A stretch of DNA of 64,000 bases, from the NCBI GenBank assembly GCA_020160955.1, contig JAIUOX010000008.1, forward strand, positions 1 through 64,000. Reading direction: 5' to 3'. Positions within the stretch are counted from its first letter, which is position 1. Each line of letters begins with the position of its first letter. The stretch comes from Pseudomonadota bacterium. Lineage in GTDB: Bacteria; Pseudomonadota; Alphaproteobacteria; Reyranellales; Reyranellaceae. The notes below the pieces were generated by a model, which was not told the DNA's origin, searched no databases, and saw nothing but the letters and a program-made list of their open reading frames with translations. A program made the position numbers and the translations under genes. Shown here piece by piece: positions 27,221 through 35,158 of the stretch.

Positions 27221-29302
27221 TCAGAACGCCTTGGCCAGCGTCAGGCGGAGCGCCAGCGGCTCGAGTGGGTGGAAGTGGCGGTCGGCGACGCCGCCGGCCG
27301 GCTCGCCGGGCAGCCGCGAGGTGTAGAAGTAGTCGATCTGGCTGGCCTGCGTGTTGAGCAGGTTGTAGGCGTCGAGGTTGAGCTTGATCCCCGACTCGAA
27401 GATGTAGCCGACGCGGCCGTTCAGCGTCGTGGTGAAGGTCGACCAGACGCTGCCGTCGCTGACCAGCGGCCGCGGGCCGAGGCTGCGCAGCCGCAGCGCG
27501 CCGAACCAGCCGGTGTCGCCGCCCAGGGTCATGCCGGCCGAGCCGACGAAGTCGGGCGCGCCGGGGATCAGGTCGCCGTCGGGCGACCAGTCGGTGAAGC
27601 GGGCGCGGGTGAAGGCGAGGTCGAGGTCGAAGCTCGCCCACGCCGCCGGTCGATAGCTGTTGGTCCACTCGACGCCGACGCGGCGGCTCGGCCGGCTGGC
27701 GATCGTGGTGCCGGCGTCGCCGACGAACAGCAGTTCCGAGTTGAAGTCGAGCAGGAACAGGGCGAGCGACGTGTCGTAGCCCTTCAGCGCCTGGCTGCGC
27801 ATGCCGATCTCGGCGCCCTTGGACTGGACCAGCAGCGGCACCGCGGCGACCGGCTGGGTCGGGTCGGCCGGGTTGACCGTGATGGTGGCGCCGCGCGCGT
27901 CGTTGCTGTGATAGCCGAAGCCGCCGTTCAGGTAGAACTCGGTCCGCTCGAACGGGCCGAACACCACGCCGGCCTTGGGGCTGGCGAGGAAGGCCGACGT
28001 GGTGCCCGAGTTCAGCGACTGGGTGGTGCTGTCGACCGAGGCCATGAACAGGTCGCCGCGCACCCCCAGCGTCACCCTCAGCCAGTCGGTCCATTGCGTA
28101 GCGTTGCGGGCATAGAGGCCGACGCTGGTCTCGCTCACCTGGTCGTAGCGGGTGGTGCCGTAGGCGGTGCGCTGGAAGGTCGGGAACAGCCCGACCCCGA
28201 TGTCGTCGTAGCGCACTTGCGTGCCGAGCGTCGTCTCCGAGCGGAAGCCGGCCAGGCCGTGGTTGAACGACTGGCTGGCGTTGAGGCCGAAGACCTTGCG
28301 CTTGTCGCTCTGCTGGAACTGGTCGCCGAGGTCGGGATCGTCGAGGTAGTAGGTGAAGTTGTTGTAGAGATTCAGCGTCGAGTAGATGGCGTAGGCCTCG
28401 ACCAGGCTGGCGCCCTTGTCGCCGCTGCGGCTCCAGCGCATCGACAGCGAGTAGCGCTGGGTGTCGCCGCCGTCGGTCTGGTCGACCGCGCCCCAGCGCG
28501 ACAGGCTGCCGTCGAACACCGCGCGGTTCGGCACCTGGTCGGTGGCGTGCCACGAGTTGGTGTAGGCGAGCGCGGTGATCGACAGGCCGTTGTCCGGCGT
28601 GCCCTCGGAGTAGCGCAGGAAGCCGTTGAACTTGCGCAGCGCGTCCGAGGCCTGCCACGGCCCGTCGTAGAACACCGTCTCGGCGGCGGCGGTGATGAAG
28701 CCGGCGCCGGCGGCGAACGAGCCGGCGGCAAGGCCGCGCCAGTAGCCGAAGCTGCCGCCGGTCGCCAGCACGACGTTGCGCTCGAGCCGGTCGGCATAGG
28801 CCAGGCGCAGCGTCCCGGCCGAGGCGAAGTCGCCTTCCTCGGCCCAGTACGGACCCTTCTTGACCGTCATGCGCTGCAGCAGCTCGGGGATCAGGAAGTT
28901 GACGTCGGCGTAGCCCTGGCCGTGGCCGTGCGTGCGCATGTTGAGCGGCATGCCGTCGAGCCACAGCGCGAGGTCGGTGCCGTGGTCGAGGTTCATGCCG
29001 CGCAGGAAGTACTGGTTGGCCTTTCCCTCGCCCGAGTGCTGCGTGACGATCAGGCCGGGCGCCGCCTCGAGCACCTCGCCCGGCCGCTCGATCGGCCGCG
29101 TGTTCAGCGTCTCGCCGGAGATGCGCTTCTCGCTGGCCGCGTCGGTCGGCTCGGCCTCCAGCGCGCGCGGCGCGATCACCGTCACCGCCGGCAGCGCGGT
29201 CGATGCGCCGGTGCCGGGACCGAACGGTTCGGGGGACTGCGCACGGGCCGCTCCGGCGGCCAGGGCGAGCAGCCCGAGCAGGGCGAGCGGGCGCGTATGC
29301 AT
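27221..29302 (-). CDS. TonB-dependent outer-membrane receptor, probably nickel or nickel-chelate uptake
   Basis: Outer-membrane TonB-dependent transporter of 693 residues from the chosen start (an in-frame ATG at 29320 would add six). A signal peptide (MHTRPLALLG onward, cleavage near GAARA-Q) precedes the plug domain, which contains VLEAAPGLIVTQHSGEGKAN, a His-rich THGHGQGY segment and the VKKGPYWAEEGDF segment. The rest is a predicted 22-strand barrel, ending in the aromatic-final signature LAKAF. The nickel assignment rests on the divergent nikR gene and the shared operator at 29295-29322, not on the receptor itself. A hemophore, siderophore or cobalamin ligand cannot be excluded. No nikABCDE or TonB/ExbBD genes are in the window. 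Confidence 0.88.
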   Translation of the reverse strand: MHTRPLALLGLLALAAGAARAQSPEPFGPGTGASTALPAVTVIAPRALEAEPTDAASEKRISGETLNTRPIERPGEVLEAAPGLIVTQHSGEGKANQYFLRGMNLDHGTDLALWLDGMPLNMRTHGHGQGYADVNFLIPELLQRMTVKKGPYWAEEGDFASAGTLRLAYADRLERNVVLATGGSFGYWRGLAAGSFAAGAGFITAAAETVFYDGPWQASDALRKFNGFLRYSEGTPDNGLSITALAYTNSWHATDQVPNRAVFDGSLSRWGAVDQTDGGDTQRYSLSMRWSRSGDKGASLVEAYAIYSTLNLYNNFTYYLDDPDLGDQFQQSDKRKVFGLNASQSFNHGLAGFRSETTLGTQVRYDDIGVGLFPTFQRTAYGTTRYDQVSETSVGLYARNATQWTDWLRVTLGVRGDLFMASVDSTTQSLNSGTTSAFLASPKAGVVFGPFERTEFYLNGGFGYHSNDARGATITVNPADPTQPVAAVPLLVQSKGAEIGMRSQALKGYDTSLALFLLDFNSELLFVGDAGTTIASRPSRRVGVEWTNSYRPAAWASFDLDLAFTRARFTDWSPDGDLIPGAPDFVGSAGMTLGGDTGWFGALRLRSLGPRPLVSDGSVWSTFTTTLNGRVGYIFESGIKLNLDAYNLLNTQASQIDYFYTSRLPGEPAGGVADRHFHPLEPLALRLTLAKAF

Positions 29303-29322
29303 TTCCGGAAAATTATGCATAC
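29295..29322. promoter_or_regulatory. NikR-type operator, 28-bp palindrome
   Basis: The sequence reads GTATGC-N16-GCATAC, the half-site spacing known for NikR in Escherichia coli (GTATGA-N16-TCATAC). The inner bases extend the symmetry to an 8-bp perfect inverted repeat (GTATGCAT at 29295-29302 and ATGCATAC at 29315-29322). It lies 30 bases before nikR and covers the start of the divergent TonB receptor, so nickel-loaded NikR could repress both. Confidence 0.8.
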
Positions 29323-29339
29323 TCCATGCCGGGCAGCAA
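29312..29339 (-). promoter_or_regulatory. Candidate sigma-70 promoter of the TonB receptor
   Basis: On the minus strand, TTGCTG (29334-29339) and CATAAT (29312-29317) are separated by 16 bases. The -10 box lies inside the NikR operator. The expected transcript start would be only a few bases before the ATG at 29302, so the mRNA may be nearly leaderless. Confidence 0.4.
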
Positions 29340-29352
29340 TCCGGAGTCCGCC

Positions 29353-29823
29353 ATGCAGCGCATTACCCTGTCGATCGACGACGACCTGGCGCAGGTGCTC
29401 GACCGGCACATGACCGACCATCGCTACGACAGTCGCTCCGAGGCGCTGCGGGACATCCTGCGCGCCGTGGCGGTCCGGCAGAAGCTGGAGGACGAGGCCC
29501 GGGGAGCCGACGGCTTCTGCATCGCGACCCTGTCCTACGTCTACGACCACGAGACCCGCGATCTCGGCCGGCGCCTGACCCAGGCGCAGCACGCCCACCA
29601 CGACCTGCAGGTCTCGACCCTGCACGTCCATCTCGACCACGATGCCTGCCTCGAAGTGTCGGTGCTGCGCGGCCCGACTCGCGAGGTGCGGTCGCTGGCC
29701 GACCAGACCATGAGCCAGCGCGGCGTGCGCCACGGCCAGCTGCACGTCATCCCCGCCGAGCGTCAGACGCGGCGCCACCGGCATGGCACCGGCCCGCACG
29801 ATCACGAGCACATCCACGCGTAG
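29353..29823 (+). CDS. nikR: Nickel-responsive transcriptional regulator NikR
   Basis: A 156-residue NikR. Residues 1-50 are the ribbon-helix-helix DNA-binding domain (RITLSIDDDLAQVLD). The C-terminal ACT-like domain carries the high-affinity nickel site at His80 (QAQHAHHD), His91 and His93 (TLHVHLDH) and Cys99. These correspond to His76, His87, His89 and Cys95 of E. coli NikR with a constant offset of four. The C-terminus after VIPAE is an extra tail with six His in the last 16 residues, not part of the standard domain. CCGGAG precedes the ATG by six bases. With nickel bound it should repress the divergent receptor gene and probably itself. Confidence 0.95.
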   Translation: MQRITLSIDDDLAQVLDRHMTDHRYDSRSEALRDILRAVAVRQKLEDEARGADGFCIATLSYVYDHETRDLGRRLTQAQHAHHDLQVSTLHVHLDHDACLEVSVLRGPTREVRSLADQTMSQRGVRHGQLHVIPAERQTRRHRHGTGPHDHEHIHA

Positions 29824-29833
29824 GGCCAGGAAG

Positions 29834-29895
29834 GGTCCCTCGCTACGCTCGGGATGATAGGTCTTTTGCTGTCATCCCGAGCGCAGCGAGGGACC
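29834..29895. repeat. Inverted pair of a 24-base REP-like element, acting as hairpin between convergent genes
   Basis: The left arm 29834-29857 and the right arm 29872-29895 are inverted copies of the same 24-base unit (GGTCCCTCGCT...TCGGGATGA) with one mismatch and a 14-base loop. The same unit recurs at 43640-43668, 43792-43820 and (inverted, variant) 43828-43859. The hairpin sits exactly between the nikR stop and the stop of the next minus-strand gene, so it may serve as a terminator or mRNA-end stabiliser for both. Confidence 0.85.
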
Positions 29896-29897
29896 TT

Positions 29898-30605
29898 TCA
29901 GCGCGCGGCGATCCATTGCTTGATCTTGCCGACGGTGTCGGCCTCGACGCCGTTGTAGCCGTGGTAGGCGTAGGCCTCGCAGTCGTCGCCGGTCGACTTG
30001 CCGCCGTCGACCTGGATCAGGTCGGTGCCGTACTTCTTGTTCGAGGCGACGCCGGACGAGGGCGGCGTCACGCGGCAGGCGTCGCGCACGTGCAGGACGA
30101 CCAGGTTGCGGCTCTTGAGGCCGCGCGGATCGAAGTCCCCGACGGCCTTCATCGACGAACTGTGGACGAAGCCCGCGACGCGGCCGTCGAGCGAACGGGC
30201 GAGCGCCAGGGTGGCCTCGGTGCTGCGACTGGTGCCGATCACGTAGACCGACAGCTTGCCGTAGCGGGCCTCGAGGTCGCGCACGATCGCGAGGATGCGG
30301 TCCGGCGTCGAGGTGGCGTCGGTCGAGGCCGCGACGACGGTGCCGTCGGCGAACAGCTCGCGCGAGCGGATCAGGAAATTGCCGGCCAGCGACATCGTGA
30401 GCTTGCCGTTCTCCATCCGCGGGTTGAGCACGCCGCGTCCGCCGGGCATCAGGATCACCGCGACCGACGGCTGGCCCGGCTTGCTGGTGAGGACGTAGGG
30501 CACGGTCTCGCCGCCGGTGGTGCGGGCGCTGCCGACCAGCTCGTCGGCGGCGTGGCAGGGCAGGGCGACGGCGAGCAGCGCCAGGATCGTGAGCAGGCGG
30601 GTCAT
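29898..30605 (-). CDS. Exported alpha/beta-hydrolase-like protein
   Basis: A 235-residue protein with a signal peptide (MTRLLTILALLAVALPCHA-AD). The mature part resembles a small alpha/beta hydrolase: VAVILMPGGRG fits the oxyanion strand, and VYVIGTSRST holds a Ser at the nucleophile elbow position (GTSRS rather than GxSxG). A late His lies in AYHGYNGVEA. Two Cys (DACRV and DDCEAY) could form a disulfide in the periplasm. It follows the cysteine-synthase-like gene by nine bases on the same strand. The family is otherwise uncharacterised to me, and I give no substrate. Confidence 0.7.
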   Translation of the reverse strand: MTRLLTILALLAVALPCHAADELVGSARTTGGETVPYVLTSKPGQPSVAVILMPGGRGVLNPRMENGKLTMSLAGNFLIRSRELFADGTVVAASTDATSTPDRILAIVRDLEARYGKLSVYVIGTSRSTEATLALARSLDGRVAGFVHSSSMKAVGDFDPRGLKSRNLVVLHVRDACRVTPPSSGVASNKKYGTDLIQVDGGKSTGDDCEAYAYHGYNGVEADTVGKIKQWIAAR

Positions 30606-30614
30606 GCGGACTCC

Positions 30615-31745
30615 TTACGCCGGCGCGAGCCGGCCGCTGTTGCCGTCGAGGAAGGCGTCGAGGGTGGCCTCGTGCGGCGCGAGGTCGAAGCCCTGCGCGG
30701 TGATCCAGCCGTCGTCGTAGTAGGTCTGGCCATAGCGTTCGCCGCTGTCGCAGATCAGCGTGACCAGCGAGCCGGCCTCGCCTGCCGCCTTCATCCGGTC
30801 GGCCAGCACGCACAGCGCCAGGAAGTTGGTCCCGGTCGAGCCGCCGACCCGGCGGCCGAGGCGGCGCGACAGCACGCGCATCGCCGCCAGCGCCTGCGCG
30901 TCCGGCACGCGCATCATGTGGTCGATGACCTGCGGCAGGAACGACGGCTCGACGCGCGGTCGGCCGATGCCCTCGATGCGCGACGGCAGGGCGCAGGTCA
31001 CCGAGCGGTCGCCGGTGGCGTAGGACTCGAAGAAGGCGGAATGCTCGGGATCGGCGCCGCACAGGCGGGTGGCGTAGCGGCGGTAGCGGATGTAGCGGCC
31101 CAGCGTGGCGGTGGTGCCGCCGGTGCCGGCGCTCATCACGATCCACGCCGGCACCGGGTGGGGCTCGCGGCTCATCTGCTCGAAGATCGACTCGGCGATG
31201 TTGTTGTTGCCGCGCCAGTCGGTCGCCCGCTCGGCATGGGTGAACTGGTCCATGTAGACGCCGCCGAGGTCGCGGGCCAGCGCCTCGGCGGCGGCGTAGA
31301 TGCCCTTGCCGTCGGCGACGAGGTGGCACCGGCCGCCCTGGCGCTCGATCTCGCGGATCTTCTCGGGCGAGGTGCTGGCCGACATCACGGCATGGAAGGG
31401 CAGGCCGAGCAGCCGCGCGAAGTAGGCCTCGGAGATCGCGGTCGAGCCGGACGACGCCTCGACGATCGGCGTGTCGTGCCGGATGCGGCCGTTGCACAGG
31501 CCGTAGAGGAACAGCGACCGCGCCAGCCGGTGCTTCAGGCTGCCGGTGGGATGGGTCGACTCGTCCTTCAGGTAGACGTCGAGGCCGGCGAGGCCCGGCG
31601 CGTTGAGGCGCAGCAGGTGGGTGTCCGCCGAGCGCCGCTGGTCGTTCTGGATGGCCTCGATGGCGCGGCGTCCCCAGTCGGCGTCGCTGCGGCCGGTCTC
31701 GGCCTCGCCGAGCAGGAGCGCGGCCGTCAAGACTGTCTCCGCCAC
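30615..31745 (-). CDS. PLP-dependent cysteine synthase family protein (CysK2-like)
   Basis: Fold-type II PLP enzyme of about 376 residues. The cofactor lysine is Lys71 in HPTGSLKHR, the substrate Asn/Ser loop is [13 protein letters not shown], and the phosphate-binding Gly cluster is [14 protein letters not shown]. The late segment [10 protein letters not shown] resembles the CysK2 (S-sulfocysteine synthase) branch more than CysK or CBS. The GTG at 31745 has AGGTGA just upstream. A TTG at 31730 would overlap the preceding stop by four bases (TTGA) and is an equally plausible start, giving 371 residues. It is third in a coupled minus-strand unit starting with the amidase gene. Confidence 0.8.
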   Translation of the reverse strand: MAETVLTAALLLGEAETGRSDADWGRRAIEAIQNDQRRSADTHLLRLNAPGLAGLDVYLKDESTHPTGSLKHRLARSLFLYGLCNGRIRHDTPIVEASSGSTAISEAYFARLLGLPFHAVMSASTSPEKIREIERQGGRCHLVADGKGIYAAAEALARDLGGVYMDQFTHAERATDWRGNNNIAESIFEQMSREPHPVPAWIVMSAGTGGTTATLGRYIRYRRYATRLCGADPEHSAFFESYATGDRSVTCALPSRIEGIGRPRVEPSFLPQVIDHMMRVPDAQALAAMRVLSRRLGRRVGGSTGTNFLALCVLADRMKAAGEAGSLVTLICDSGERYGQTYYDDGWITAQGFDLAPHEATLDAFLDGNSGRLAPA

Positions 31746-32119
31746 ACGATCACCTGGCGCCGACCGGTGCCGGGCCGGAAGTCGGCGCCGGTCAGGGTCA
31801 GGCGGTCGCCGTCGAGCTGCAACTCGCGCCGGGTGGTGATGCCGGCCAGCGCGGGATCGCTGGCGATCTCGATGGCGTGGTGGACCGCGCCGTCCGCGAC
31901 CGACCAGCGGCCGGCATAGGCGAGGCTGGCCGGCGGCGGCGTGGTGCTCATCAGGGTGGCGCTCAGTTCGCCGCTCGGCAGGTAGAGCAGCAGTCCCCGG
32001 GCCTGCGGGCCGAGCGGGTACTCGCTCGGCCGGCCGTCGTCGTAGGCGAACGACCAGCTTTCCAGCCGCCATGCACCGGCCAGATCGGACGCGGCGAGGC
32101 CGGCGGCGGCGAGGGTCAC
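31727..32119 (-). CDS. Small lipocalin-like domain protein
   Basis: A 130-residue protein whose pattern fits the bacterial lipocalin-like family: [18 protein letters not shown] at the N-terminus, then [22 protein letters not shown], a [19 protein letters not shown] region, and a strand-rich C-terminus. No signal peptide is visible. It begins with GTG at 32119 as part of a GTGA overlap with the amidase stop, so it is co-translated with that enzyme. A small-molecule carrier or accessory role is possible; nothing in the sequence names a ligand. Confidence 0.72.
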   Translation of the reverse strand: MTLAAAGLAASDLAGAWRLESWSFAYDDGRPSEYPLGPQARGLLLYLPSGELSATLMSTTPPPASLAYAGRWSVADGAVHHAIEIASDPALAGITTRRELQLDGDRLTLTGADFRPGTGRRQVIVWRRQS

Positions 32120-33054
32120 CCGCCGATCACCTTCTTGGCCATCATGCAATGCACGCCCTTGTTGCCATCGACCGTCTGGGTGACGTGCAGGTCGCCCTGC
32201 AGGCTGCACAGCATGTAGGCGTCGGCCGCCGACAGGCCGGTCTTGGCGGTGATCAGGCGGATCATGTCGCGCAGCGCTTCCTTGGCGGCGTCGTCGAGAT
32301 CGCTGTCGAAGCCGTGCGTGATCCAGTGCGTCGCGGTCTCGGCGCGCGGGTTGTTCAGCTTCATGTCCTTGCGCACGGTGAAGCGGAAGGTGCCGCTCAG
32401 CGAGGTCTCGAGCGCGGTCAGGTTGACCTCGCCGTCGCCCTGCACGCCGTGGCCGTCGCCGGTCGAGAACAGGCCGCCCTCGGCGAACACCGGCAGGTAG
32501 ACCGTGCTGCCGACCTGGAAGTGCTTGTTGTCGATGTTGCCGCCGAAGGCGCGCGGCTCGACCGAACTGCACTGGCCCCATTCCGGCGGCGGCGCGACGC
32601 CCATGATGCCGAAGAACGGCCGGAGCTCGATCTCGGTGCCCCACGGCATGGTGCAGACGCCGCGGTTCGAATCGATCGGGATGTGGGTCAGGCGGTAGAA
32701 CGGGAAGTCCTCGGGCAGCGTGCCCATCAGCGGCCGCTGCACGTTCCAGCCCCAGTTGGTGCGGAACTTGATGTCGAGCACCTCGATGGCGAGCGCATCG
32801 CCGCGCTCGGCGCCCTCGACGTAGACCGGGCCGGTCAGGATGTGGCGGCCGAGGTGCGGCTTCAGCGCGCCCAGGATCTCGCGGTGCTCGGGCAGCACGT
32901 TGAACGGCTCGCCGGGCAGGATCTCGGCGGCGCCCGAGACGCAATGGATCGACACGATGTCGCCCGACTTGACCCGGAGCGCCGGCTTCAGCTGGCTGTC
33001 GAAGTAGCCCCAGTGACAGGTCTCCGGCGACGATTGCAGTTCGTAGGTGGCCAT
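32116..33054 (-). CDS. Acetamidase/formamidase family protein
   Basis: Amidase of 312 residues of the FmdA/AmdA family, which hydrolyse formamide, acetamide or related short amides to ammonia and the acid. Landmarks include [20 protein letters not shown], the [12 protein letters not shown] segment and [18 protein letters not shown], which holds conserved Asp, Glu and His residues for the metal site. The start at 33054 is preferred because the family N-terminus MATYELQSS begins there. It heads a four-gene minus-strand unit with overlapping starts, divergent from rlmJ. Confidence 0.88.
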   Translation of the reverse strand: MATYELQSSPETCHWGYFDSQLKPALRVKSGDIVSIHCVSGAAEILPGEPFNVLPEHREILGALKPHLGRHILTGPVYVEGAERGDALAIEVLDIKFRTNWGWNVQRPLMGTLPEDFPFYRLTHIPIDSNRGVCTMPWGTEIELRPFFGIMGVAPPPEWGQCSSVEPRAFGGNIDNKHFQVGSTVYLPVFAEGGLFSTGDGHGVQGDGEVNLTALETSLSGTFRFTVRKDMKLNNPRAETATHWITHGFDSDLDDAAKEALRDMIRLITAKTGLSAADAYMLCSLQGDLHVTQTVDGNKGVHCMMAKKVIGG

Positions 33055-33114
33055 GGTTCTCCCCTTCGCCCCCGGTTGAAGCACAGACCGTGCCCCGGAT
33101 GCTATAGGAAGGCC

Positions 33115-33981
33115 ATGAACTATCGCCACGGCTACCACGCCGGGAACTTTGCCGACGTCCTGAAGCATGCCGCGCTGTGCGAGCTGCTGCGCCTGCTGAC
33201 CGCCAAGGACAAGAAGCTGTTCGTGCTCGACACCCACGGCGGCGCCGGCGGCTACGACCTCGCGGGCGACGCGGCGCGCCGCACCGGCGAGGCCGAGGCC
33301 GGGATCGGCCGGCTGGCCGAGGCGGCGTCGCGCGAGGCGGCCCCGCCGGCGGTCCAGCGCTACCTCGCCGCGGTGGCGGCGTTCGATCGCAAGTTCGGGC
33401 CGGTCGGGCCGTCACCGCGGCATTACCCCGGCTCGCCTCGGCTGGTGCGCGCCGCGCTGCGCCCGGGCGACCGCTTCGTGGCCTGCGAGCTGCACCCGCA
33501 GGAGGCGCTGGCGCTCAAGCGCGAGTTCGCCGGCGACCGCGCGGTCGAGGTCCGCCAGGCCGACGGCTACAAGGTGCTGAAGGCGCTGTTGCCGCCGCCC
33601 GAGCGCCGCGGGCTGGTGGTGATCGACCCGCCGTTCGAGGCGACCGACGAGTACGAGCGCCTGCTGCGCGCGGTGCGCCACGGCGTGCGCCGCTTCGCCA
33701 CCGGCTGCTACGCGGTCTGGTACCCGGTGAAGGACGAGGCGGCGGCGCTGTTCGCGCGCGAGATGGCGGCGTTCCGGCCGCTGGTGCTGTCATTGTCGAT
33801 CGACGGCCTGGCGCCAGGCAAGCTCGCCGAGTGCGCGGTGGCGGTGATCAACCCGCCGTGGCGCTTCGAGGAGTCGATGCGCGAGGCCCTGCCGTGGATC
33901 GCCTCGGCGCTCGGCCCCGGCGTCAGGAGCCGCGTCGCCGCGCCGCCAGCCAGCGCGCCGGCTCCGGCGTCAGGAGCGTGA
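33115..33981 (+). CDS. rlmJ: 23S rRNA (adenine-2030-N6)-methyltransferase RlmJ
   Basis: SAM-dependent N6-adenine methyltransferase of 288 residues. The N-terminus MNYRHGYHAGNFADVLKHA is diagnostic of RlmJ. DTHGGAGGYDL (39-49) is the SAM loop, and DPPF at 171-174 is the catalytic motif. The enzyme modifies A2030 in 23S rRNA. AGGAA precedes the start. The last 20 or so residues (VAAPPASAPAPASGA) form a Pro/Ala tail beyond the usual end, read from DNA that is antisense to the 3' end of the convergent MFS gene; the two coding regions overlap by 59 bases. Confidence 0.94.
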   Translation: MNYRHGYHAGNFADVLKHAALCELLRLLTAKDKKLFVLDTHGGAGGYDLAGDAARRTGEAEAGIGRLAEAASREAAPPAVQRYLAAVAAFDRKFGPVGPSPRHYPGSPRLVRAALRPGDRFVACELHPQEALALKREFAGDRAVEVRQADGYKVLKALLPPPERRGLVVIDPPFEATDEYERLLRAVRHGVRRFATGCYAVWYPVKDEAAALFAREMAAFRPLVLSLSIDGLAPGKLAECAVAVINPPWRFEESMREALPWIASALGPGVRSRVAAPPASAPAPASGA

Positions 33982-35158
33982 TCGCGAACGAGGCGACGCA
34001 CAGCGCCGCGCCGGCCAGGATCGCGCCGGTGTAGGAGCCGAAGAAGTCGTAGGCGTAGCCCGCGGCCGGGGCGCCGAGCAGCGCGCCGAAGGCGACGCCC
34101 GAGTACAGCGCGCCCAGCACCGAGCCCAGCGCGCGGCCGCCGAAGTAGTCGGCCGCCAGCGACGGCGCGATGGCGACGAAGCCGCCGTAGAACGCGCCGA
34201 ACACCAGCGCGAAGACGACCAGTGCCCAGGCGCTGCTCGACATCGACCACATCACCAGCATGGCGCCGGCGCCGATGTACATCAGCCCGAACGAGTGCTT
34301 GCGGCCGAGCCAGCCGGTGACGCTGGCGAACAGGAAGCGGCCGACCGTGCTGCCGACCCCCAGCAGGACGATCAGCATGACGCCGAACGCCTCGCCCAGC
34401 CCGACGTCGCGGGCGTAGGGCGCGAGGTGGACGAACGGCGCGAACAGGCCGAACGACAGCAGCAGCGCGCCGACGTAGATCGCCCAGAACGGGCCGCTGC
34501 GCACCGCCTCGCCCAGCGTCAGCCCGGCCGGCACGGCGGGCGCGCCGCCGGGCGGCGCGGGATCGCCGTCGGGCGTCAGGCCGTAGCGCTCGGGCGCGGG
34601 ACGAACCAGCAGGCCGGAAATCACCGCGCCGGCCGCCGTGAGGGCGGCCATCGCCAGCCAGGTGTGGCGCCAGCCGACCTGCTGGATCAGGGCGTGCGCC
34701 AGCGGCGCGCCGATCAGCGTGCCGACGCCGATGCCCGCGACCGCGATGCCGCTGGCGGCGCCGCGCCGGCGCACGAACCAGCGCTGCACGGCGGCGACGC
34801 TCGGCACGTAGGAGAAGCCGATGCCGACGCCGACGCCCAGCCCGTAGCCGGCATAGACCTGCCACAGCGCGGTCGCCTGCGAGGCGGCGACCAGGCCGGC
34901 GGCGATCAGCAGCAGGCCGCCGATCACCACCGGGCGCGGGCCGGTCCGGTCGGCGATCAGGCCGGCCGGGAAGCCCAGCAGGAAGTACAGGAAGGCCGAG
35001 ATCGAGAAGACCAGCGCGGTCTCGCCGCGGCGGGCGCCGAACTCGCTCTCCAGCGCGCCGAAGAAGGCGGCGAAGGAATAGGCGACGGCATAGCCCGTGA
35101 GCATGCACAGGAAGGCGCCCGCGACCACCCACCAGCCGGCGAAGACCGGCCGGTTCAC
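33923..35158 (-). CDS. MFS transporter, oxalate/formate or monocarboxylate antiporter type
   Basis: Major facilitator of 411 residues with about 12 membrane segments, beginning FAGWWVVAGAFLCMLTGYAV. The region ADRTGPRP after segment 2 is a motif-A variant and RRRGAASGIAVAGIGVG is typical of the oxalate/formate and monocarboxylate antiporter branch. The GTG start at 35158 forms a GTGA overlap with the PPK2 stop; the reading frame continues far upstream only as a shadow of ppk2. Its 3' end overlaps rlmJ antiparallel by 59 bases. The substrate is probably an organic anion. Confidence 0.87.
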   Translation of the reverse strand: MNRPVFAGWWVVAGAFLCMLTGYAVAYSFAAFFGALESEFGARRGETALVFSISAFLYFLLGFPAGLIADRTGPRPVVIGGLLLIAAGLVAASQATALWQVYAGYGLGVGVGIGFSYVPSVAAVQRWFVRRRGAASGIAVAGIGVGTLIGAPLAHALIQQVGWRHTWLAMAALTAAGAVISGLLVRPAPERYGLTPDGDPAPPGGAPAVPAGLTLGEAVRSGPFWAIYVGALLLSFGLFAPFVHLAPYARDVGLGEAFGVMLIVLLGVGSTVGRFLFASVTGWLGRKHSFGLMYIGAGAMLVMWSMSSSAWALVVFALVFGAFYGGFVAIAPSLAADYFGGRALGSVLGALYSGVAFGALLGAPAAGYAYDFFGSYTGAILAGAALCVASFAITLLTPEPARWLAARRRGS

